From positions 24,239,398 through 24,303,397 of the forward strand of contig NC_092577.1 of the NCBI RefSeq assembly GCF_037975245.1: a stretch of 64,000 nucleotides of DNA, written 5' to 3'. Shown here piece by piece: positions 31,818 through 44,874 of the stretch (positions are counted from its first letter, which is position 1; each line of letters opens with the position of its first letter). The notes under the pieces are model-generated. The model was not told the origin of the DNA. It did no database searches and saw nothing but the letters and a program-made list of their open reading frames with translations. Source of the DNA: Apostichopus japonicus (taxonomy: Eukaryota; Echinodermata; Holothuroidea; Aspidochirotida; Stichopodidae). The translations under genes and the position numbers were made by a program.

Positions 31818-33962
31818 TCCGTCTTTCCAGGCGCGAAATCCGTGAATTCGAGCAGACCGTGCTCTGCGATGTTTCCACTTGAACTCGCTGACGCGAGTTT
31901 TTTACCGGCCAAATTTGGGCAAAATATCAGCAAAACGGTGGAAAATATGCCAAATTCGATTTACTGTCTGATACGGAAACATGCAAATCCACACACAAAT
32001 CTTAGGCATCGGCGATTTGGCCGATAGCTGAGGAAAGCATCAGCCAAAGGGGTTCAAAATATGCCAAATTTGTGGCATTTGGCCAGTAATCGGCCAATGT
32101 CATGTGGCAACCCTGACCGAGAGCGAATTCATTGAAATTCATTGAAATTCCACTGTGTACCTCAGGCACTTGAGTCAGTTGTGCGGAAAGAAGGATACGA
32201 GATTTGCAGTAACTGGGGCATATGATTCACGTACAAAAAAATATGTCCATTGTCTCGTTTATAGTTTGTTTTCCAACGAACTAAGTTCTGTACATCAGTG
32301 CAGCGGGGGCCCCGTCCGAGCCCATAGGCGTTACGCCGCTGATTTCTACGTGAGCATTAAAACAACGAAGAAATAAAATGACGGAACAAAGTTAGTATAA
32401 ACAAAACAAATCTTTGATCGAAAATGAGTTAACAAGCATAACAAATGTTATGGCGAACAACAAATGCAAACCAGTTAGTTAAACAATCAAAGGGAAAGAA
32501 ACGTTCTTGTTTTCGAAAAGGATCGACCAGAATCTGGTGGGCAAATTTGGCTGTGGACATTGTTAGCACTTTCGGGATTTCGGTACGGTAGTATTTGTTA
32601 TACTGCATTAAGGCTATATTCCAAACATGTAAAAGGCTGTATCGAAACAAATACCATACGTAGGCTATTCAGTAATAAAAACATAACGTTAGTAATTTGT
32701 CGAAATTTCCAATGACCGTACAAACATCGTTATCAAAACCGGTAAATGTCATTCGTAATTGAAGTGCTAGTAGCGTTGGGAAATTTGGCTGGAAAATTGT
32801 AAGCTCTTTCGGGATTTCGGTAGTGAATGTTTGTTTTACTGCACTGATAATAACATTAAAGTGGCCATGACAAGAAAATGTCAACTTCCAGTCTTTTTGG
32901 GATCCATCTAAGCATGCTCTCTAGAACATATATCAACCATTCTGCCAGTTAAAAATTTGATTTTTCCCTTCGAAAATTGAGATTTAATTACCCTCTTTGG
33001 GGCTTGAAAAGTTCGTTCGGCTGAAAATTTTCCTAATCTCATGACGTCATTTGACGTCATGTTATGAACACGATTCGGCTCTCGCTGATTCCTCCGAAAA
33101 CATATCATACTTACAGTACGACAAGTGTACATAAATACACAAAACAATCGATAACAAGTCGGCGCGAAATCAGATCGAAATTTCCCGTGGAATGTCAGAT
33201 TTAGAACCAAATGCGGCAACCGAAGTTCAAAGTGATAGTGGTTCTTCACCAGGCAGTGAAATTGGGCTATAATTAGAGTGCCCTTTCTCATATTCGAAGC
33301 AGAGAGTGAAGGCGATGATCATGCCAATATTGAACCGAACGTTGATGGTGGACCTGAGGCATGGGCGGGATTACGGGGGGGGGGGGCCAAGAGGGGGCAT
33401 CTGCCCCCACTTTTTTTCCAGACCATAGTTCCCTTTTTTTGTCGTTTTTGCAGACAAATGTGCACAACCCTAATCGAAATTATTCCCCCACAACAGCTCT
33501 ATCAAATAGGCCTATTTGTTTCGAATCTAAGTCGAATTTGTGTTCAACATCGTAACATGTAGCATGCAGAATAACTGGAGCTGTAGCTAGCACATGGTTC
33601 GCAGCACAGGTTACGAATCCTGGAGCTAACACACTAGCGATTCAATTCTACATCCGCGGCATGTGCTACAGTGCTAGCTTAAGGATTTTCAATGTTGCTG
33701 CTCTACTGAATGCGTTGAATAACTAAATCCAGAGAAACGATTTACGAAAGCCAGATTTGCATATTGGGTATATCGATAATTAAATTCAATACACTGACAC
33801 ATGACACCCCCCCCCCCCGTGTCATTCACCAGTATGCAATGGCAATGCCGATGTAATTTCTTTACTGCTCGAAATCCTGGAATGAAGGTATGTTCAGTCC
33901 CCAATATTTGCCAAGTGCTCCAAGAAGTGGGAGGAGAATTTCGAAGTGGGTGCTGAACATAT
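31818..33962. other. unassigned flank of the gypsy element
   Basis: About 2.1 kb with no supportable gene. GCCAAATTTGG-like words recur near 31,900-32,100, and poly-G/poly-C runs lie at 33,377 and 33,808. Bases 33,959-33,962 (ATAT) are the left target duplication of the retrotransposon. Confidence 0.4.
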
Positions 33963-34519
33963 TGTAACGCTAACTCAGTCTAAGATTCTGGGGCGTCCAA
34001 ATATTCCCTGCTGAGGACTGGTGGTGGTATGGAAACAAATGCGGCTTGGATGGTTGTATGTTAGTAACGACGAGCCTTAAATCTCGCTATTACATGCAAA
34101 AGATATAACACATAGATAAACGAGTAAAGAACAAGTGCTGTGTAGATTTCGCAATCTATTACTATAAACAGCCACGGTACAAACAATACATCGGCACGAA
34201 GCCCTCAATAATAGGTAGAAAAACATGCACTTAACGATAATGGTCACAAACGAGGTCTCAATACCGAAGTAGAGTCCTATAACGATACGTACAAAAGTGT
34301 ATAAAAGACGAATACAAGACAGATACAAGTACGACCACAATGGTCGGAGCCAGGGCTACTACCGAACCGAACGATTCAGATCGGGAGCGAAGACTGGTCA
34401 CAATTCTTGAGGTCTGCTTCAGCTGAGCTGGTGAGCAGACATCACGTGACCTCTAATTATTACGTAATGTAGCCTACGACAAATAGAGGGCGACATATAT
34501 GATGACCAACGGCATCACA
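33963..34519 (-). repeat. gypsy 3' LTR
   Basis: On the minus strand it begins TGTGATGCCG and ends GCGTTACA, with the TG...CA ends of LTRs. It matches 53,622-54,178 base for base as far as I could read. An 87-codon frame inside is not considered a gene. Confidence 0.95.
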
Positions 34520-34532
34520 CTATCCCCTTCTC
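34520..34532 (-). promoter_or_regulatory. polypurine tract
   Basis: On the minus strand GAGAAGGGGATAG directly precedes the 3' LTR start TGTGATGCC. Such tracts prime plus-strand DNA synthesis in LTR elements. Confidence 0.8.
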
Positions 34533-36199
34533 AGTCCTTAACTTGTCCCCAAGTTATGAAAACAATATAGTAAGGATCGCTAATTAGACACAAATCTAAA
34601 ATCATTCACATACTAATACAAAAAGAAATCCAAAATACATGAATACGTATAAAAGCAAAGTATAGCTAATAGTGCCTGCCATGCACGAGAGCCTATACAC
34701 ACAATAACATTTGATATGAACTCTTAATATGGGTTCAGAACTAACTTTTAAGATAAAAACGTATCGCATGTCAATCTGTACCGACTAAAAAAATATGTCC
34801 TAGCTCGACTGCGAAAGAAGAAAGTTACGCAATACGAGCACTCTAACAAATGGTGTTAATGTTTTAACGCCTAAATTAACACATTTTTGTAACACTTAAT
34901 GAACGCGTTTTAGTGTTAATCGGATAAGGTATTAACACGTTTATGTGTTTATGTAAAATTAACGCCTCAACGCGTCTTCCGCCATGTAACACTTAATTAA
35001 CGCGTATACGCGTCTATAACCAAAAATAGTGTTTTAAAAGCAACACTAGGTGTTGAAACAGGGATTAATGCTTTAGCAAGCATGGTGTTCATTTTGGTTT
35101 TAAACAATCGTTCCAAAATGACCTTAGATGACCCCGGGACAGTCTGGGAACCAGCTGGGTAAAAGATGTGAAGCACACTAAGCAGCCCTTGCTTGAACAA
35201 AGTTAAAATCCCAGTTTTTATATACACAAAGATGACTGGGTTAATTTCTCAATCTGGAAATGAATTACTTGTGCTCACATGAGGGTTGAAACAAACTGTT
35301 CTTATTAAGAGTGGTACATCTTGTTCACATTACGAACTCTTAAACAGTGCAATATATATCATGAAATTTGCACAGTTCTGAAACAAAGGGAAACAGATTA
35401 TTGAATATGCACTTTTTATTAACATTCACTACTTCATTGAATCCAAAAAGCAACAACAACTGTCAACTCCAAAAGAATCATGCCAAGAAAAACTTAAAGC
35501 TCTTTTATGGAAAATTTAAGCTTGTTAAAAAACTGCTGGTAATTGCTTCCCTTGAAGTATGTGTACGGCTCTTCGAGAATATGCTGTTGGAGGAAGCCCA
35601 GCAGCTGTCCATATATGGCAGGATAGTTCAAGTCACAAATGTAATATCCACCCAGCAGAGCAACAACTGCTTTAAGGGAATTGTTTGTTCCACAGTCAAT
35701 GAATACTCCTTCACCAACAGCATAAATCATTTTGATGTCATTGTCGATTGCTAGGCTGCGGAGCTCAAGAGGGGCTTTATCCTTCATGCCAAGCTTCCGG
35801 CTAAGGACATCCTCCGACATGTCAATGTTGTCGACCTGCAATTAAATAGGATGAATATTATCAACTGTAACTATATATTCTTAAAAGTCATTTCATAAAT
35901 AATAATGTTGCCATTCATATATACCTACTCTGATATCCAGTTCAAGGGAGCTATAAGGGACCAAATAATAACCTTTGACCTCAAATATAAAACAGCTCAT
36001 TTGTCATAGAAACACATAATTGTGATTTTCTGCACACAAGGATGCTGCGTTACTTTATCAAGTGAGGTAGTCATGGAGGAGTCTAGTCTTTTTTAAGCCC
36101 CACAGTGAATGTCCATGCCACACTAGAGTATAGCAGACTGGAAGCACAATGGAGCTGAACACTTGGGGAGCTTTTTCCCTCTGCCCGAATAACGTGATT

Positions 36200-36600
36200 G
36201 TCAAACACCATTATCCGGGGACCTCATGACTCCGCATACCAGACCAAAAATAATAACTAAAATAAACTCAGGCTGGCGCGGCACAGAGCCACTGCCAAGG
36301 CAAAAAAGGACTCAGTGACCTACACATATTCACCCAAAACCGGGACAAATTCAACAGTACTGTGCAAGATACCACCTAAGAACTGGATGTTGGTCTTGGT
36401 CGATGACACCTGTAATCCCAACGGAGAAACCCCAAACTCTGCAAGCAAGGTAGCATCATCTGCAAATACCAGGTCAGACACCCGGACTTCACCAAATGAA
36501 ACCCTGCAGTATGGGACCCTCTCCATAAATAAGTGCATACAGGTGTTGAAAAGGCGTAGGAGCTAGTGTGCACCCCTGCCTCCCCCCTGAAACAAGAAAG
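36200..36600 (-). pseudogene. LINE reverse transcriptase fragment
   Basis: On the minus strand SGGRQGCTLAPTPF (the usual form is VRQGC-x-LAPTLF), then SFGEVRVSDLVFADDATLLAE and LGLQVSSTKTNIQFLG give RT motifs B and C with the double Asp. It is short and frame-shifted. It sits in an intron of the gene relic above and belongs to a LINE type different from the others in this window. Confidence 0.75.
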
Positions 36601-37003
36601 TCAATGACTTTGTGATTCCTTGTTCATGAAAACTGCTGTATTCAATATTTTACAATATATTACCCTATTTGACCACGGTATATCATGATGGCGGTAAATA
36701 ACCAGAAATTTAACATGTAAATTTACCGGTAAATTACCGACTCACAACACTGGTGTCTATCACCCCAACCCCTTCGATTAAATGACTACTTACGGTAGGA
36801 GCATCAGTTAGGACTTCGGCAACATTTCTGAAGAGCTTGTCGGAATTGGTCTTTATTAACTGAGGGCCCTTCTCTATGATGGAGCTTCCAATCCATGCCT
36901 ACAGTTCTTCTAGAATCTGAAACCATAAAAAGCAAGCCTAACAACTAAGAGTGGTGGCCCATGGCAAACAGTAAGGTCACTAACCATTCTAATTGGGGGA
37001 TAA

Positions 37004-37097
37004 ATGCCAGGGTGCCAAGGTCTTTCATGTACATGAACCCTGGCATTTTGCGGCTCAGTTTAAAAATGACGTCATTTTTAAAACTGAGCCGCAAAAT
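37004..37097. repeat. two adjacent foldbacks with a central TGACGTCA
   Basis: Bases 37,045-37,097 form an almost perfect palindrome of 26/27-base arms (GCGGCTCAGTTTAAAAATGA and its complement) centred on TGACGTCA, a CRE-type word. The preceding 37,004-37,046 is another hairpin (ATGCCAGGGT ... ACCCTGGCAT) whose right end meets the palindrome. No flanking duplication is obvious. Confidence 0.9.
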
Positions 37098-37629
37098 AAT
37101 TCTCCTACCCGCACCTAAGCCTCATATTGTCCCTTCTAGTGACGTCACAATAGGGGAAATCCCGATTGGGGTAACACAGAGCAGACTGCTGCTTCCGATA
37201 TTATTCCCTACTGCTGAGTGCATACGTAGTGACATCACCTAAAGAGAGCCGGGCCACGTATACAGGTCATGTTACTCTGCTATAAGTGATTCTACAGAAA
37301 ACACATACAGTACACACATGCACATCATTTGTGTACACAGTCACAGAGTACTCTATGTGTACCTTAGTGTTAGATCAATTGTTGGTAGGCTACATCAGAA
37401 CATAATTTTGACACCATAGCAACTCACATAGCCACCATCTTGCAGACAAGGAATCCTTGCTACAACCTCCTCCACTGTTTTGCCAAGTCTCCATGATGAT
37501 AATTTGGGCCGGACTTCTGCCATTAGCAACTTGATAGTGGCTTCACGTCGCTGCCCATTCCATTCATCAACAAGTTCATCTCAACGTTCAAGGAAGTCAT
37601 CTTCTGATAAAACTTTGCCAGTCGTAGGT

Positions 37630-39499
37630 CTAGAATTGAATAAGTTTTGTGTTCATTGCCAAAAACGTATTATGAAGGGCATGCACAGTGTGGTTCAACA
37701 ATAACAATTTACATTTATTGATGATTCATTGTCTCTCTCTATTCAGATTGGACCTCTTATACTTTCAGTGTCCCCAAGTGAGAACCCCCAAATGAGCAGG
37801 TTAAGACCTATAACATGTAAGCATTTTGGAACCAGACTCAGTAGGCTCACAATTTTTGAGACACAAATGACCTTTCATCCCAGCACTCGGGCAAATTACC
37901 GAAAATAGGAATACATTTTTTCAAGGATTCATTACATGCACAGCAAGCAAGTCTACTTTACCATGGAAGGCTGAATCTATTTTTTCGTGTATTACCTCAT
38001 CTATATTTTGGATTATGTAATTGACATATTTTTCTCCCAAAATCTTGTGTATTTTTCAAAATTCTATGCTAACCTGGCGATTGTTTAGATATGCTTTTTA
38101 AACCTCAAAACTATTTGGTCGTGAAACAGATTGTTTCTAAACTGGCACAGAGAAAAAGAAAGCATGTAAAATCCCAGCATTCAAAATTTGAGCATGATGC
38201 CTTGTTGCGTTATTTTATCTTAAATGAATTTCACCTTCATCGATGACGTCACAAGGAGAGGGGGGGGGGGGGATTCCAAGGCCACCCATAGACTCTACAC
38301 AGTAAATGCTGCTGCTTTGCACCTTGGTGGTGGAAAGACGAAAGGTAATATTTACAGAGGAAATTAATGAAATTCTTTCAATCTTGTGAACATTTAAATT
38401 GTAAGTTTTTATTCAGATCCCAATCTGAGTTCATTTGTTACAGTGTTCTGTTTTCTAAAGTATGTTCTGCATTAACTTTGTGTTACACAGGTTCCCACAG
38501 TGGCCCTTGTGATGTCACCAGGAGTATTGCGCAAAGGCAGATGTGTCTTATTTTCACACTCATATCGGCTGAAATTTTGTCTGAGGTTTTAGAGTTCCTC
38601 AATAGTTGGTACTGAAATACCTGAAGGCATATTTACATGATCATTGTACTTTAAAGCAATATATGTTATTCCGTTTCCTTCTGAGCGTCCGTAGGTAAAG
38701 GGTTAAAGAGCATGCAAACCAACCTTCCCAAGTGGAATCATTTTGCAACTGACATGTCTGGTGACTCAGCTGATGAACAGGTGGTGAGGGATGTTTTTCT
38801 GTTTTCCTTCAATGCAGCTGATGAATTCTGGAGCTCAGCTTACAACTGAAATATGACTAAAAAGAAAAAAATTATTTAACGCTTTCTTGCATATAGAGCA
38901 AAACATCCCAAAAACATATACCACTTCATTAACCAGGGCAACATGCACATTAACAGTCAGAAAGCTCTGACCACTGAGTACTATACATCAGGGATGAATA
39001 TACTTTGACAATGGCATGATATGCTTGGTGACTGGGTATCTTGAGGAGGCGAGGAACACTCCTGTTGTGGTCCAATTTGGCACACTTTGCAGATGGTCTA
39101 ACCATGGAGTTACGAAAGACACTTGCTGCTATTGAGTTAAGTACACCAACAGACTGATGTTATTGTTTGGTCCTGGTCAACAGTGTCTTAGAGAGATTTG
39201 GCAGAAGGTATGGGTCACGTCAAGAATGCTAATTAGAATGTAACCTGGTGAAAAGAAGCACTCAGGCACTGTCCTAGTTTTTGTATTCTTCCATGGCTCG
39301 TCATACTACATACTCATGAATATTGATGAGATCGGCACTGGAAAATGATGGGGACCATCTACTCATTATGGGTATTCCACCAGCCAAGTACTGTATGAGA
39401 CCAATCTGACCTTGCATCTTCCACTTATCTTGTTAATGAGGTACTGCTTGCTGGTTTTGCTATCTCACATCATGCATTTCCTAACAAGCTTACTGGTAA
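37630..39499. other. unassigned interior of the insertion
   Basis: May be intron of the gene relic. It contains a poly-G run at about 38,260. I see no further exon that I can support. Confidence 0.35.
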
Positions 39500-39709
39500 T
39501 TAGTCTGCTCTGGGAGTGTGATACCCTGTATAAAATCCACAGTCCCCAAATTCACCATAGACCCTAAAGCGAGGGTTATTCCTGTGGATTCTGCTGATAT
39601 GATTTGTGAACTGATTAAAATTGTCTGTAATGTAGTTGCACATGGTGCAACAATGAATAATTTCATCTCCCATGATGTTATACCTAGTAGATAAGATACC
39701 CCCAACCAC
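39500..39709 (-). pseudogene. C2H2-like zinc-finger exon, candidate
   Basis: The frame MGDEIIHCCTMCNYITDNF continues with NQFTNHISRIH and then FRVYGEFGDCGFYTGYH. The spacing C-x2-C-x12-H-x4-H fits a C2H2 finger; a second finger start has lost its first Cys. A splice donor-like GTAAGC lies at 39,491-39,496, reached in the neighbouring frame. It is on the same strand as and upstream of the three-exon relic, so both may be parts of one gene. Confidence 0.45.
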
Positions 39710-41784
39710 TAGTAGAAATAGTTTATTTCATGACATACAGTATCTGAAAACTACCAAACTGAAAAATTTACTGGACAAAATGATGCCATCCTTAACTTAC
39801 AGAAGCTTGAGATAGCACAACAGAGAAACAGGTCACTGCACTGTGGAGAGAAACAAAAAAAAATTAAATAAATAAAATTACTAACAAGGTCATTAGGAAC
39901 ATTTATCCACAAGGTTTGACCCCGACTGTGTGAATCCGGGTTCTGGGTCCGAATTTCCTTTTGGGGTTTGAATCTAATTATATTATTTGTTTATAGTGAA
40001 TTGTGATTCTTTTAGAAATGTATAATGACAAAGCCATGTTTTGACAGTAAACTTTAATAATATATCATTTTTGTTATTGACTTTACGACTAGTTCCTGGT
40101 ATATTTCTAGGCACTATCGGGCAGGAGCCTGCAGGCCACCTTTTATTAAAATTCAACAATTTATGCAAATTAGGCATATTAAGTGACCTCCAGTGACCTT
40201 TACTGCCTTAAAAACTATCAGCACTGAATTTTTACCGTATCAACTAGATTTTGTGAAAATCTGACAAACTTAAAAAACTGCATAAATTATGCAAATTATA
40301 CACAGCAAATGACCTCCAGTCACCCCAACTGTATACTAAAATTTCACGTGACAGAAGATAGACCATACCCACCAAGTTTCGCTAACATTCGACAAACATT
40401 GAAAAATTGCAGGGGTTAAATGTGGTGATCATGAAAGTTGGTCAGTATTACCATTGACCAATAGTACATATGGGGTGTTCAGGAATTTTAGGGCAAAGGT
40501 CAGCATGGAGGTCAGTTTTGGCCATTGTGTGAAAAATTGCAAAGTGCTTCTCCTACAGATCAAATTGGATGATCATGAAAGTTAGTCAGTATCGATCACC
40601 GAGGACCAAAGGTACGGGTGCGTTCAGGGATTTGAGGCCAAATGTCACCTAGGGGTCACTTTGGCCCCAAATAGCTATTTTCCTGCACGTTTGTAGTGAA
40701 ATACTAGGCTAAGATAGGCCCACTGATAAAGTTAGCCTAACGTTGGAATGGTTGACTGTGTCATGTTTCGCTGCGGTGCTTCCACTTTCAGAAAACTAGC
40801 GTGGGTCAGTTACGTGTAATGGTGTAAGAAATATGGGGTGGCCAGATGCAAGCAACATGTTCAACCAAAAAATTATGATTTGATTGGCTTTTTTCTAGTA
40901 TTTATAAGATGTTAGGAACAATATAATAAATCTGGTGGCAATACACTCACAAATGAGGAAATCTTGATTTTTCTTGTTTGCTACTGCGGCTAACACAAAC
41001 TGCGGCTTGATTTACTTATAAGTACCGATAGCTGCATAGTGTCACATTGGCATGTTAGCTTTAGCACACTTTTCCGGTGGTTTTGCCAGTCTGTGTGAGA
41101 TAATTAAAAGTATTTATTACATTACGAGCTGTTTCAGACTTATTTTATTAAATTCTACAGGTTAGGAAATGACAATTTTCACAAAATACGACTTAAATAT
41201 TAGTAACTGCCTAGTTAGGGCCTAGAGAAAATCGGGTTTTAATTACGACCAAGTCCAACCTGTTTAGCAGATTTCTAAGGCATAATGCATTTTGACTGTT
41301 GTTAGGCTAACATTACTGTGGGAGTTCTAGTTTTAACTAGTTTTACCGGTTCCATTTTGGCTTATACTCAGGCATAGATAGTTCTAGGTTAGGCTAGAAA
41401 TACAATTCTACAGTTAATATTTATTTAATCGATAGGGTTAGGGTAGTATTGTTGAGTTCTTACAGTTTTTTCTACTTAAATTTAATTATTCTGGCTAATC
41501 TGGAAACTTTTCAGAAATCATGATCACTTAAGTTCACAACTGCATGCTGTGCTCTGCACCAGTGCGCTGTGGTATATGACGTAGCACACATGACAGTGAC
41601 GTAATGCACATGTTTACTGTTGATCAGGCTATTAATTTTCAAAATTTTTGGTAAACAAACAAACACATCAAAATTACAAGTTATCACAAGGAGTTGGGGC
41701 CTAGCGATGGCGCTTTTTTGTGGGTTCGCCCCCCCCCCCCCAGATAACCTAAAATCTGACGGTCCTTTGGCCAGCAGGTGCTGT
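39710..41784. other. unassigned, with diverged tandem repeats
   Basis: At 40,380-40,690 two or three diverged units of about 115-120 bases share GATCATGAAAGTTGGTCAGTAT and AAAGGTCAGCATGGAGGTCA. No coding region is supported. A poly-C run lies at about 41,731. Confidence 0.45.
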
Positions 41785-44700
41785 TTTTATTTTTTTATTT
41801 TTTTATTAACTTTATTCGTAACCAGGGGTCCTGTCACTGGTAAACCAGTGTTCTCCCCAGGATCCCTGCACATATAAAACATACAAAATATAACAAACAG
41901 AACACATAAATAAATACAGAATATAGATATAAAAATATAAAAAATATAAAAAAAAAATAAAAATAAAAAAATAAAAAATAAAAAAATATATATATATAAA
42001 AATAAAAATCTAATTCGATTTCAAAGATTCCAGAAAGCCAGGCCATTTCTAATTGCACATTTTAGTTTATTTTTAAAGGTATCAGTGTTATTGCACATAC
42101 GAATATGCCGAGGCAGTGCATTCCATTGATTAACCCCATGGCAAGTTTGACGACGTCTCCCCCAAATAGTGTTGGAATGTGAAAGGCAGAAACCACCAGA
42201 GGTAGAGGCTCTTGTGGCAGATTCACTCGAGGAGACATGGGCATACTTGTCACAGAGATAGTCAGGAGCAGCTGCTATGTGGATTTTATGCATAAAAACC
42301 TGACGGTGATAATTCCATCTTTGCTCTATAGGGATCCAGGATAGAGCTGAGAGAACATCAGCTGTAGGTGCAGTCCTAGGAAGATCTAGAATAATCCGAC
42401 CAGCTCTTCCTTGCAGAGATACCAGACATTTTTTATACTTGGCACAGGTGTTAGACCAGGTACAACTAGCATAATCAAAGTGGGGGCTTATCAAACTATT
42501 GTACACCATAATCCTGTATTTGTGTGGAAGATACTTCTTAACCCTCCCAAGTATCCCAAGACGGCAGGATATTTTCTTGCAAATCATAGATAAATGGTCT
42601 TTGAAAGTTAAGGTACTGTCCAAAAGCACCCCAAGGTACCTAAAAACATGAACCTGTTCTATATCATGTGAGTCATAATGGAGAATGAGAGGGTCAGCTC
42701 TCTTCATCATGGTTGGTGTGCCAAAAAGCATACTTTTGGTCTTTTTTACATTCAAAGTCAATTTGTTTTTGACCAGCCACTTGCCAATCAGAATAAGATC
42801 TGTAGAGAGAACCTGCTGTATTTCACATATTTTCTCAGAGCTATAAATAACAGCTGTGTCATCTGCATATAAAATTGCCTGGCTTTCACTTGTGGCAGAT
42901 GGAAGATCATTTATGTATATAGAGAATAGTAATGGCCCAATGATAGATCCCTGTGGAACGCCAAATGCAATTCCCATCATATCTGAATACTGGTTCTCAA
43001 TCTGAACAATTTGGTATCTGCCCGCAAGATAAGAGCCGAACCAATCCAATGCAGAGTCAACAACTCCATATGACCGAAGTTTGTCAAGCAAGATGTCATG
43101 ATCAACTGTATCAAAAGCTTTTTTAAAGTCAAGGAACAAGATGCCAGTGTAGTTCTTTCTTCCACAGGCACCGTCCATGTTTGACAAAATATCATCAACC
43201 ACATAGCTGAGAGCCGTAGTAGTGGAGTAACCAGGTCTGAAGCCTGATTGCCATTTGTTAAGGATCTTGTTACTAGTTAGATACTGATACAGTTGATCAT
43301 GAACAACTCTTTCCAAGATTTTTGACACAACTGGCAGAACTGAAATAGGTCTATAATTGTCGACCTGACTGCGTGTCCCATCTTTGAAAACTGGTGAGAC
43401 CTTGGCAGTCTTCCAGTCAGAAGGGAAAACCCCATGAGAGAGTGAGAAGTTGATAATATAAGTAAGAGAAGGAGCAATGTGGGAGGCAGATAGCCTCAAC
43501 AAACGAGCACTTATGTTGTCAAGGCCAGTGGCTTTCCCGGCAGACAGGCCCTTTAATTGCTTCTCAATCGAGTCAATGCTAACTGTCTGGAACCGGAAAT
43601 TACATAAAGTATCATTTGTGGAAGGAGTGTGGGGTCTAGAATCGAATTTACTAGCTAGCTCACTTCCAATGTTAGCGAAAAAATTGTTGAAGACATTAGC
43701 AATTTCACACTTGTCATTAACAACAATACCATTATCAACTATGCTAGCAATGTTATGGTGTTTGCTACTATGCATTGCTTCTTTAAGGGTAGACCATAAT
43801 TTAGAGGAGTCATTTTTAGTGTCCTCAATTTTGGTTTTGAAGTACTCACATTTTAGTTGGGAAGCCAGATTATTGAGTTTGTTTCTACATTTTTTGTACC
43901 TGGCCCAAGTGTCCAGTGAACCATGTTTCTCAGCGACCTTCTTCAGGTGATCCCTCTCCCAGGTCATCGAGATGAACTCATCAGTGACCCAGGGAGTGTG
44001 CTCACCTTTAACAGTCACAGTTTTCAGAGGTGCATGGGCATCAGACACTTCATTAAAGAGAGTTTTCCAAGTATACCACATGAGGTCAATATCATCCAGA
44101 CCTTCAATACAGGAAAATGGGATTTTGGAGATATCATCAATAAAAGCTTCCTGATGGAACCGTTTGAAAGATCTAGTAGTGATCTTTCTGGGAATATGTT
44201 TGGGTTTGTTAGCCCTTCTAACAGCATAAATCAGCCTATGATCACTCAGACCAGTGGGTATCACTCCTGACTGAGTGACATAATTTTTACGGTTCACATA
44301 AATGTGATCTAAGAGGGTTCGTGAGTGAAGAGTCACACGGGTGGGCTCGGAAATCATTTGACTGAGTTCATTCCGACGTGTATAATCATGCATATCCTTA
44401 GTAAGACCTTTCTTGCAAGTGGGAAGAAGATCTAAATTGAAATCACCTAATATCAAAGTTTCATAATTACAATCCAATGCATTTGATATATTGTTCAATA
44501 TGTCATTCAGGTAAACAAAATCTGAGTTGGGAGACCGATACACCGAGCCAATCAAAATTGGTCTGGTCTTCGGTAAAATAATTTCAGTCCATAGACAATC
44601 GAGGTGGTCTACCTCAAGATCCAGACGTCTACGTCCCACCAAAGTGTTGGAGATGAATGTCGCTATACCATGAGATTTGGAGGTGGTACCATCTTTCCGT

Positions 44701-44874
44701 TCACAGGTGAAGCCAGGTAGGGTTATGCTTTCATCCGGTACACTATCATTCAGGTTAGTCTCTGATAGTGTGATGACATCAAATGGCTTACTAGCCATAC
44801 TCAGTTTCAGTGTATCATAAGATGAGCGGATTCCCTGAATGTTCAAATGGCAGATTTTGAGTCCCCTGCTGTAC
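41785..44874 (-). CDS. jockey/CR1-superfamily LINE with intact APE-RT protein
   Basis: A single frame ending at 42,021 encodes 941 residues from its first Met at 44,846 and stays open upstream to about 44,874. Endonuclease residues are present: Glu29 in LSET, GDFN at 134-137 and SDH at 201-203. RT has AGKATGLDNI (about 437), FLDFKKAFDTVDH (Asp573), GVPQGSIIGPLLFSIYINDL (from 629) and YADD at 660-663. The 3' UTR ends in AATAAAGTT and a (TAAAAAA)n tail at 41,785-41,815. No ORF1 is seen, so it is probably 5'-truncated or a one-ORF type. It lies inside the CACTCTAA-ended insertion and may still be functional. Confidence 0.92.

Larger units (their letters stand above)
35494..37629 (-). pseudogene. 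three-exon gene relic of unknown function
   Basis: Three minus-strand exons join in phase at good splice sites. Exon A 37,629-37,428 (acceptor TTCTAG, donor GTGAGT) contains TVEEVVARIPCLQDGGY. Exon B 36,916-36,794 (TTTCAG, GTAAGT) contains GPQLIKTNSDKLFRNVAEVL. Exon C 35,835-35,494 (TTGCAG) contains LELRSLAIDNDIKMIYAVGE, then LNYPAIYGQLLGFLQQH and a stop. Exons A and B each hold one in-frame stop (TGA, TAG), so it is broken; exon C is clean. The C-terminal part resembles uncharacterised multi-copy animal proteins ending with a YP-x(7)-FLQ motif. The function is not known to me. The intron between B and C holds a LINE fragment. Confidence 0.6.

Noticed and set aside
34077-34340. 87-aa frame, identical to one at 53,736-53,999
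   Set aside because: It lies wholly inside the LTR and is identical only because the LTRs are; no features of a protein.
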